DNA of 7,486 nt from Prolixibacteraceae bacterium (GTDB lineage: Bacteria; Bacteroidota; Bacteroidia; Bacteroidales; Prolixibacteraceae), in the NCBI GenBank assembly GCA_003450125.1, contig DMFR01000061.1, positions 1-7,486 of the forward strand, written 5' to 3'. Under the pieces are notes generated by a model. It worked only from the letters and a program-made list of their open reading frames with translations. It did no database searches and was not told the origin of the DNA. The translations under genes were made by a program, and so were the position numbers. Shown piece after piece: positions 1 through 5,315 of the stretch (position 1 is its first letter; each line of letters starts with the position of its first letter).

Positions 1-35
1 AGACAGGTCTTAGCCCATTAGACTTTAAACTTTTG

Positions 36-67
36 TTTGGAATGATTTAATTCTTCCGGTATCTTTG
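36..67 (+). promoter_or_regulatory. Bacteroidetes-type promoter of the esterase gene
   Basis: A TTTG at 36-39 is followed after 20 bases by TATCTTTG at 60-67. This matches the Bacteroidetes primary sigma factor pattern (TTTG at -33, TAnnTTTG at -7) in both boxes and in spacing. Transcription should start around 72-76, giving a leader of about 35-40 nt before the ATG at 112. The leader has no Shine-Dalgarno sequence, which is usual in this phylum. The start site itself is inferred. Confidence 0.75.
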
Positions 68-111
68 TTGTATTCGTATCTTGAATACCAACTAAACCGA
101 AACCAACTTAA

Positions 112-2055
112 ATGAAAAGAATCAAACTATTAACCCTGGCATTGTTCCTGGTGTTTTTTGTCAATTTCGCCCATTGTGATACCATTAAACCCGATAATGC
201 CTTCATCGAATACACAGGACGCATTGACTTTTCCAATCCCCTTAAACCAAGGTTTTCTTATTCCGGGGTATCCATCAGGGCCTGTTTCCAGGGCACTAGC
301 GTTTCTGTAATCCTGGATGATGTGGGCACCCAGAATTACTACAATGTTATTTTGGACAATGAGGTGATTTCAAGGCTTCAAACCAAAACAGGTCTCAATA
401 CCTACTCCCTTGCAACAGGGTTAAAAGATACCAATCATGAGATTGAAATCTTCAAGTTGACCGAAGAATCATTTGGCAAGACTTACTTTTGTGGTTTTGT
501 CCTGGGCACCGGAAAAACAATTGTAGACATTCCCAATAAGCGGGAACATCTCATTGAATTTATCGGCAATTCCATTACCTGCGGATATGGCAATGAAGGG
601 GTCAATGGTGGGAAATTCGGACCAACCACCCAAAATCATTATCTCACTTATGCCGCCATTACTTCCAGAAGCTTTAATGCCCGTCATCTGGCCGTTTGCA
701 AATCGGGTATAGGCATCTACCGCAATTATGATGGCCCTGTTAGCGGAAGTGCTGACTGCATGCCCAATTATTATCAACGTATTTTCCTGTATGATGCCGC
801 TCCGCTGTACAAATTCACCGATCGGCCTGATTTGATCTGCATCGATTTAGGCACCAATGACTTTAGCACCAGTAAAGGGGATCCAACCCTATTTGTGAAT
901 AATTACCTGAAGTTTATCGATCAACTTCAGCTTAAAAATAACGGCGCTGATATCCTCTGTTTGTTAGGCCCAATGATGGGTGGAAACGATTTGATTACTA
1001 TCAGGAATTGTCTCAAATCTATTGTTTTAACGGCCAATGCTAAAAACCAGGGAAAGGTCTCTTTCTTTGAGATGTCTGCCCAGACAGGCAGTTTGGGAAT
1101 TGGGATTGATTATCATCCTACCGTTGCCCAGCATCTTAAAAATGCAAAGGAATTGATCAACTACATTTCCATTTTAAAAGGCTGGACCGTTACTCCCAGG
1201 GCCATGATCGGAAGCACCAGCACAGGCAGTGAAATCGTGATGGAATTCAATACTGAAATGCATGATGACCTGGGAAGCTTCAAGGGCTTCTCAGTGGTGA
1301 ACGACACAACTTCTATCCCCGTATCAGGTGTTTCGCTTGATACCGACAAGACAAAAATTCATTTACTGCTCTCCTCAAGTCTTGCACCTACCCAAAAAGT
1401 AACAGTCAGCTATTCTCCCGGCTCGGTAAAAGGTAAAAACGATGTAACTCTCGATAGCATTTCCTCCATGATCATCAGCAATATCCTTACTGTAACAAGC
1501 CTTGCAAGCGCTGCGCTCGACCCTACAGGAAGCAAAATTACACTCGTATTCAATAAACTGATGAATAAACCTTTGAATCTCAACGGGGTTAAAATACTGG
1601 ATTCAAGCAACAATCCTTTGGCCGTTGAACAGTTTACACTCGCTTCAAAGAACATCGATATTACCCTGAAAGACAGGGTTAAAGCAGGAGAGGCTGTTTC
1701 CATTACTATCTCCTTCGGAATCTATAGCACCGATAAAGTAGCCGTTACTCCGGTTGATAAATATGTGGTCAAAAACAATTCTACCTATACCTCCATCAAT
1801 GAGCATCAGGCTGATCAATTGGTCATCTATCCAAATTCTCTTCATCCTGGAATGTTCAATTACAGAATAAATGGAAGCACCCAAGGCCAAATGGTTTCTT
1901 ATTTGTACAATTTGAAGGGACAATTGGTAATAAGCAAAGCCTTAAAAAGTACGGCAGGAATTCTTGATTTTAGCAATCCCGTCCTAAAAGGCGGATATTA
2001 TATCCTCAAGATCAAAACCTCTCAAAAGGAATATTCAAAAAAAATCATGCTGTAG
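112..2055 (+). CDS. Secreted CE2-type SGNH/GDSL carbohydrate esterase with T9SS C-terminal sorting domain
   Basis: This is probably a carbohydrate esterase removing acetyl or similar acyl groups from plant or microbial polysaccharides outside the cell. Residues 1-22 form a signal peptide. Residues about 30-140 resemble the beta-sandwich domain that precedes the catalytic domain in family CE2. Residues about 146-350 are the SGNH hydrolase: the nucleophile block reads GNSITCGYG with Ser154, the third block is GTND (247-250), and the last block is DYHP with Asp333 and His335. The usual GDS is GNS here, with Asn153 replacing Asp; I recall this variant in other Bacteroidetes CE2-like proteins. Two Ig-like modules follow (about 360-459 and 462-558). 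Residues 567-647 are a type A T9SS sorting domain, beginning near VIYPN and ending with a basic SKKIML tail. It is complete and apparently monocistronic, between its own promoter and a terminator. The exact substrate cannot be told from sequence. Confidence 0.88.
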   Translation: MKRIKLLTLALFLVFFVNFAHCDTIKPDNAFIEYTGRIDFSNPLKPRFSYSGVSIRACFQGTSVSVILDDVGTQNYYNVILDNEVISRLQTKTGLNTYSLATGLKDTNHEIEIFKLTEESFGKTYFCGFVLGTGKTIVDIPNKREHLIEFIGNSITCGYGNEGVNGGKFGPTTQNHYLTYAAITSRSFNARHLAVCKSGIGIYRNYDGPVSGSADCMPNYYQRIFLYDAAPLYKFTDRPDLICIDLGTNDFSTSKGDPTLFVNNYLKFIDQLQLKNNGADILCLLGPMMGGNDLITIRNCLKSIVLTANAKNQGKVSFFEMSAQTGSLGIGIDYHPTVAQHLKNAKELINYISILKGWTVTPRAMIGSTSTGSEIVMEFNTEMHDDLGSFKGFSVVNDTTSIPVSGVSLDTDKTKIHLLLSSSLAPTQKVTVSYSPGSVKGKNDVTLDSISSMIISNILTVTSLASAALDPTGSKITLVFNKLMNKPLNLNGVKILDSSNNPLAVEQFTLASKNIDITLKDRVKAGEAVSITISFGIYSTDKVAVTPVDKYVVKNNSTYTSINEHQADQLVIYPNSLHPGMFNYRINGSTQGQMVSYLYNLKGQLVISKALKSTAGILDFSNPVLKGGYYILKIKTSQKEYSKKIML

Positions 2056-2083
2056 GGGCGAACCTATGTGTTCGCCCTCTTTT
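2056..2083 (+). terminator. Rho-independent terminator of the esterase gene
   Basis: An 8-bp perfect stem, GGGCGAAC (2056-2063) with GTTCGCCC (2070-2077), encloses a 6-nt loop and is followed by TCTTTT. It begins one base after the esterase stop codon. The T tract is only on the plus-strand side, so it should stop plus-strand transcription. As inference, this GC-rich hairpin also resembles dispersed palindromes often found just after stop codons, so it may be a REP-like repeat serving as terminator. Confidence 0.75.
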
Positions 2084-2148
2084 ACAATTTACAGCGCCCT
2101 CTTCTACAATTTACAGCGCCCTCTTCTATAATTTACAGCACCCTCTTC
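2075..2148. repeat. 22-bp tandem repeat, three full copies plus an 8-bp partial
   Basis: Copies lie at 2075-2096, 2097-2118 and 2119-2140, with the first 8 bases of a fourth at 2141-2148. The unit begins CCCTCTT and ends ATTTACAGCG. Copies differ at only one to three positions (for example TTTTAC, TTCTAC and TTCTAT). The first copy begins inside the descending arm of the terminator hairpin, so the array may have grown by duplication of the terminator tail. It sits between two convergent genes and has no coding potential. Confidence 0.9.
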
Positions 2149-2179
2149 CAACATTGATGGTTGCCCATAGCCGCATTCT

Positions 2180-2830
2180 TTAATTCCCCACCTTCACTCC
2201 AATCGTTTTCACCCACGCTCCAATGCCCTGAAATCCTGCAACCACCACTAACAGCGGCAGATAGAAACTATAAAGTAAGCTTGGATTATCCATCACCCGG
2301 CGAAAATAAATCACGTGAACGATGGCAAAAAGAAACATCACATAGGACAGGCGCTGAATGTTTTTCCACCTTGTAACTGTAAGCTTCATCATCGAATAAT
2401 CATTCGAAGTTACCAGTACTGCAACAATCAGAAGGGTGGATAAAAGTCCTGTGTAATTGGCTAGCCTGAAATCATCAAAAGGAATGAAATAGCCCTGATC
2501 GTTCCTTTCAAAGAAATACTTCCACATCTGACCCCTCAGATGGACAAACAGGCCGCAAATGGAGTGAATTAAGGTGATTACCCCTGCTGAAATGCCAATA
2601 TCTCTCCTGAAATAAGTAGAGGTAGGATTTTTATACTTCAGCAGGATATTGATCGGGCCGATGATTAAAGAACCCGCGATGAGAACGATGGCCATGTATG
2701 CCGAACTATCGGCTATCAAGGTAATGAAGTCCCATTTTGGGTTTCTATATGAAAAAGCAACTACTGTCAGGACTGTCAATACTGACAAGGGCAAATAGTG
2801 TTTAATTAATCTCGATCTCATTGTCTTCAT
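2180..2830 (-). CDS. Ferric-reductase-like (YedZ/MsrQ-type) heme-binding membrane protein
   Basis: This 216-residue protein has about six hydrophobic segments (near 12-28, 40-65, 78-98, 125-141, 160-176 and 187-205) and fits the ferric reductase-like transmembrane domain family that includes MsrQ (YedZ). Family-like signatures are RRDIGISAG with His89 and His97 in the next helix, then GLLSTLLIVAVLVTS, RWKNIQRLSY, and His172 in VHVIYFRR. In MsrQ homologues such membrane histidines hold heme that passes electrons across the inner membrane. The usual LHRL is IQRL here, so one commonly conserved histidine is Gln159. No MsrP-like molybdenum partner and no FAD/NAD reductase domain is encoded in the window, so donor and acceptor are unknown. 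Transcription is convergent with the esterase. The first ATG (2828-2830) is used; another ATG three codons in is also possible. Confidence 0.72.
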   Translation of the reverse strand: MKTMRSRLIKHYLPLSVLTVLTVVAFSYRNPKWDFITLIADSSAYMAIVLIAGSLIIGPINILLKYKNPTSTYFRRDIGISAGVITLIHSICGLFVHLRGQMWKYFFERNDQGYFIPFDDFRLANYTGLLSTLLIVAVLVTSNDYSMMKLTVTRWKNIQRLSYVMFLFAIVHVIYFRRVMDNPSLLYSFYLPLLVVVAGFQGIGAWVKTIGVKVGN

Positions 2831-2903
2831 TTATAATGTGTTACCAATAATTGCATTGTCCCGTCTTTCCATTAAATTGCTCTTTATGCAATAATTGAAT
2901 TTA

Positions 2904-2911
2904 CAAATATA
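2904..2911 (-). promoter_or_regulatory. Candidate -7 box upstream of the MsrQ-like gene
   Basis: The minus strand reads TATATTTG here, a full match to TAnnTTTG, about 74 bases before the ATG. A good -33 TTTG is missing at the ideal distance. The nearest TTG is in GTTGG at 2936-2940, about 25 bases upstream, which is the edge of the 8-bp tandem repeat. The promoter is therefore plausible but weakly supported. Confidence 0.45.
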
Positions 2912-2936
2912 AGCAATAGCAGCCATAGTTTTATGC

Positions 2937-2998
2937 CAACCATCCAACCATCCAACCATCCAACCATTCAACCATCCAACCATCCATCCAACCATCCA
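2937..2998. repeat. 8-bp tandem repeat (CAACCATC)n
   Basis: There are seven full 8-bp units: 2937-2944, 2945-2952, 2953-2960, 2961-2968 (one T variant), 2969-2976, 2977-2984 and 2989-2996. A 4-bp half unit CATC sits at 2985-2988, and a trailing partial unit runs to the stop codon of the next gene at 2999. Such short-unit arrays commonly change copy number by slippage. This one fills the space between the end of the five-helix gene and the promoter region of the MsrQ-like gene. Confidence 0.95.
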
Positions 2999-3490
2999 TT
3001 AATCCAGGAATTCTTCAGTTGTTTGTTTTTGTTTGATTTCATGGGTGTGGATGATCCCCGAAATTAACAGGGTAAACAGCAGAAGGGAAATGTCAAAAAT
3101 ACGGTCAATCAGGAGGATCATCTCATTATTCACCAATGCATTGTTGTACTCTCTAATGATTAGGTATTTCATCAGGTTGATGGTAAGGATGTTCATAAAG
3201 AATGTGACCAGCCAGAATAGCTTTAGATAGTCCAATCCGCTTTTTATTCTTTTGCGGAAACTTAAGGAATAAATGATCACAATGCTGACTGCAAATTCAA
3301 CCAGCAGGATGAACCTCAAAGCCGGGTATTTGCAATTGAACCAGACGAGCGTTATGGTCATAAAAAAGCTCATCGTCCAGAAGGGAAGATTAAGATTCCT
3401 ATCCTTGAGGATCTGACTGTGAATTGATATGTATAATATCAATAAGAAAATAACAAGGTTAACAATGCTGGCAACGATTGAATAGTCCAT
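2999..3490 (-). CDS. Unrecognised five-helix integral membrane protein
   Basis: I do not recognise the family. From the ATG at 3488-3490 the product is 163 residues, with hydrophobic segments near 4-23, 37-52, 58-76, 90-108 and 131-148. A short charged tail (EIKQKQTTEEFLD) follows. Basic residues cluster after the third segment (FRKRIKSG). Histidines lie at 24, 148 and 150 near membrane edges, but no metal or heme motif is evident. A longer reading frame to 3526 would need a TTG start and adds a poor leader, so the internal ATG directly before the first helix is preferred. The stop codon abuts the 8-bp repeat. The gene is on the same strand as its membrane-protein neighbours but is separated by 264 bp from the upstream one and 168 bp from the downstream one. 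Confidence 0.7.
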   Translation of the reverse strand: MDYSIVASIVNLVIFLLILYISIHSQILKDRNLNLPFWTMSFFMTITLVWFNCKYPALRFILLVEFAVSIVIIYSLSFRKRIKSGLDYLKLFWLVTFFMNILTINLMKYLIIREYNNALVNNEMILLIDRIFDISLLLFTLLISGIIHTHEIKQKQTTEEFLD

Positions 3491-3668
3491 AAGGCAGAAA
3501 TTTAGGTAAATAGGTACTTGAAACAATATGTATGTGGTTTGATCCCTGATTTACAGCCAATGGTTTCGATTGGAATCTCCATCCCCTGTTTAGCAACATT
3601 GGATTCCCTTTCTACCTTTAAAACACGTTGCACAATCCTCTTATCTTTCACCTTTGGAGATGAAATCC

Positions 3669-3691
3669 GTATCAATTTTGTTAATTGATAC
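3669..3691. promoter_or_regulatory. Perfect 9-bp inverted repeat just after a -7 box (operator or hairpin candidate)
   Basis: GTATCAATT at 3669-3677 and AATTGATAC at 3683-3691 are perfect inverted copies around a 5-base spacer. On the minus strand the palindrome begins two bases after a TAnnTTTG box, so it covers the expected transcription start. That is a typical place for a dimeric repressor site, or for a hairpin at the 5' end of the mRNA. The regulator is unknown and the function is inferred from position. Confidence 0.45.
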
Positions 3692-3692
3692 C

Positions 3693-3700
3693 CAAATATA
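3693..3700 (-). promoter_or_regulatory. Candidate -7 box upstream of the five-helix gene
   Basis: The minus strand reads TATATTTG, matching TAnnTTTG exactly. No clear TTTG lies 19-21 bases further upstream. If used, it would give a leader of nearly 200 nt before the ATG at 3490. I see no other recognised element in 3491-3668. Confidence 0.4.
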
Positions 3701-3754
3701 GAAAAATAATATTTGATTTCTATGGAAAAAATGCTTGTAAATGAATTTTTTTTG

Positions 3755-4339
3755 TCAATGCACCCATTGTTTGAGTAATAATGCAAATCCTTCAAATAAG
3801 GCTCCTATAATGCATAAGTTTAACAGGGCATACCCATAAGAAAACTTGTTGTATTGAGCGATTCCAAAGATAAAGGTTCGCATGGCAAAAATCCAGATGA
3901 TGAAACCGGTAAATTGATTTTGATAACCAATAATAGCAACATCCTTCCCGACAATTGCAATTGCAACCAGTACTACAGAGATCAATAAACTGATTAAAGT
4001 AGGGACCAGGGCATAAGCCAAAACTACCTGAACCTGAAGCTTGGAAGCCTTCCCTTGGAGCATTTTTCCTATTTTCAGCACGATAAAAGAATAAACATAT
4101 TTAAAAAACAAGATCAGCATCCCAATTGCCAGTATGGTCATTATAATCGAGTAAGCCACTGATTGATGCCCCATTGATTTATATTTCTCAACTGTTTGAG
4201 GAACCTTGGGAATAAGCAAGGCCAAAGAGCCCAATAAAAAGAGCCAATTCATCCTAACTTTCAAATCCTGTTCTTCCATCATGTCAAGATACTCGAATGT
4301 CTTTATGGGTTTGGTCCAGATGGTAAAGATTGTTTTCAT
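3755..4339 (-). CDS. Yip1-family multispanning membrane protein
   Basis: This 194-residue protein resembles the Yip1-domain family found widely in Bacteroidetes. The N-terminus (IWTKPIKTFEYLDM) is a soluble segment typical of these proteins. Hydrophobic segments follow at about 31-45, 61-88, 105-130, 143-160 and 168-188. The third opens with VLAYALVPTL, matching the polar/proline pattern characteristic of the family. Eukaryotic Yip1 proteins act in membrane trafficking; the bacterial role is not established, so none is claimed. The ATG at 4337-4339 is followed at once by the conserved start of the family, supporting it. The gene lies 101 bp downstream of the small two-helix gene with no convincing promoter between, so the two may be co-transcribed. 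Confidence 0.75.
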   Translation of the reverse strand: MKTIFTIWTKPIKTFEYLDMMEEQDLKVRMNWLFLLGSLALLIPKVPQTVEKYKSMGHQSVAYSIIMTILAIGMLILFFKYVYSFIVLKIGKMLQGKASKLQVQVVLAYALVPTLISLLISVVLVAIAIVGKDVAIIGYQNQFTGFIIWIFAMRTFIFGIAQYNKFSYGYALLNLCIIGALFEGFALLLKQWVH

Positions 4340-4440
4340 TTTATTGTACTGTTGAGTAAGTCTAATTGAAAGTTGTATTTAAGACAATACTAAAACGATT
4401 GCTTTAAATGTTTTATGAATAGTGATCATCTGTTTTCAAT

Positions 4441-4818
4441 TTAGAGGATGGAATCCACTACCTTTTCCTTTTCCCTTAATGTCAATTGCATAATTGCAAA
4501 CAATCTGACTCTTTCTTTGATCGAAGCTTCTGTTTTTAGAAACAGAACAATTGATATGACAGAAAGAATTGGAAGACTGCTATTCAATACCTGACCAGAT
4601 CCTTTTGCTGATCGAAAGAGAATCAAAAAAACAAAACAGACAACTATAAACCAAAAACCTATTTTAGCCACATTGGATTGTACCTTTAGCTTATAGGTTT
4701 CTTTCTCCCACCATTCCTTCTGTTTTATTCGTTCCATAAGCTCAAACGGATTTTGGTAACTTAATTTCGAATACTGTTTAATTAAAGTATGCTTTAAGTC
4801 ATTGTTGAGATTGTTCAT
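4441..4818 (-). CDS. Small two-helix membrane protein of unknown function
   Basis: I do not recognise the family. From the ATG at 4816-4818 the product is 125 residues. Residues 1-50 are a charged, probably helical cytoplasmic region containing KQKEWWEKE (33-40), with a Trp pair. Hydrophobic segments lie at about 52-68 and 80-97, and a basic/acidic helix (KERVRLFAIM, then REKEKVVDSIL) closes the protein. This resembles small membrane proteins with both ends in the cytoplasm. The frame can extend to 4845 only with a GTG start, so the ATG is preferred. A TAnnTTTG box lies about 65 bases upstream. The gene leads into the Yip1-family gene on the same strand. Confidence 0.62.
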   Translation of the reverse strand: MNNLNNDLKHTLIKQYSKLSYQNPFELMERIKQKEWWEKETYKLKVQSNVAKIGFWFIVVCFVFLILFRSAKGSGQVLNSSLPILSVISIVLFLKTEASIKERVRLFAIMQLTLREKEKVVDSIL

Positions 4819-4882
4819 ATATCCATTAATTTTTTTGAAACCCACTTTTGAGGATCTGGAAATATCATATTCTTTAGTCCCC

Positions 4883-4890
4883 CAAATCTA
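4883..4890 (-). promoter_or_regulatory. Candidate -7 box upstream of the two-helix membrane protein gene
   Basis: The minus strand reads TAGATTTG, an exact match to TAnnTTTG, about 65 bases before the ATG at 4818. No good -33 TTTG is visible at the preferred spacing. Its position favours a promoter for this gene and possibly for the Yip1-family gene after it. Confidence 0.42.
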
Positions 4891-5084
4891 CAAAATCCCT
4901 TTATCAATAATGATATTATTTACACTTATTTTCTACTGACATTCTAAAATCAATTGCATTTTTTATTATACCCAATAACATTTGTTATCCAAGGACCCGA
5001 AAGGCATTCCGATACCTTCAAGGGGTTAAATCTGAAACAATAGCCTTTCCATTTTGCTACGGAATTGAAACTTGATTTTTGATT
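4891..5084. other. Gene-free spacer between the membrane-protein cluster and the large palindrome
   Basis: No reading frame here looks coding. The stretch is AT-rich and holds one small palindrome, ATAACA (4975-4980) against TGTTAT (4983-4988), which could be a protein-binding site or chance in AT-rich DNA. I see no tRNA, riboswitch or other RNA gene. Confidence 0.5.
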
Positions 5085-5255
5085 ACCATGGCCGTACCAT
5101 CTTGTATTCAACTAGGGTGTTTGTGTGTACCTTGTGTATAGCTTGTGTATAGCTTGTGTGTTAAATTATACAGGATGTATACACAAGGTACACACAAGCT
5201 ATACACAAGGTACACACAAACACCCTGGTTGAATACAAGATGGTACGGCCATGGT
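5085..5255. repeat. 171-bp near-perfect palindrome with internal 11-bp repeats
   Basis: The arms 5085-5161 and 5179-5255 are inverted copies of 77 bases around a 17-base centre. I find only four non-Watson-Crick positions: 5113/5227 and 5160/5180 (G-T pairs) and 5149/5191 and 5152/5188 (mismatches). The outer part begins ACCATGGCCGTACCAT. The inner part consists of 11-bp units: on the right arm 5181-5191, 5192-5202, 5203-5213 and a partial at 5214; on the left arm 5127-5137, 5138-5148 and 5149-5159. The arms differ mainly in the innermost unit. Either strand of RNA could fold into a very long hairpin. It lies 61 bases past the receptor stop codon. It could be a miniature inverted-repeat element, a terminator or mRNA 3'-end protector, or a structured binding site; no target-site duplication is obvious. 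Confidence 0.93.
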
Positions 5256-5315
5256 CTAACCAGCCCAAATTGGGGTATCAATGAATTTGAACATGGTTCG
5301 TGAATTCGGCACCCA

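Noticed and set aside
469..1923. Several minus-strand open frames inside the esterase gene
   Set aside because: They are antisense shadows of a gene with clear domains, motifs, promoter and terminator.
2161..2376. Plus-strand open frame of 71 codons
   Set aside because: It lies almost entirely antisense to the well-supported MsrQ-like gene and has no coding character.
2937..2998. Possible CRISPR array from the regular repeats
   Set aside because: Units are 8 bp and contiguous with no unique spacers; the 22-bp repeat at 2075-2148 also lacks spacers. No cas gene is present.
3491..3526. Longer N-terminus for the five-helix protein
   Set aside because: It needs a TTG start and adds residues ahead of a natural ATG placed just before the first membrane helix.
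3502..3795. Minus-strand open frame of 97 codons between the Yip1-family and five-helix genes
   Set aside because: It overlaps the end of the Yip1-family gene, contains the candidate -7 box and the 3669-3691 palindrome, and has no recognisable domain or signal peptide. It is more likely leader sequence than a gene.
4975..4988. Short palindrome ATAACA-TT-TGTTAT as an operator
   Set aside because: It is short, in AT-rich DNA and about 85 bases upstream of the nearest -7 box, so chance is an adequate explanation.
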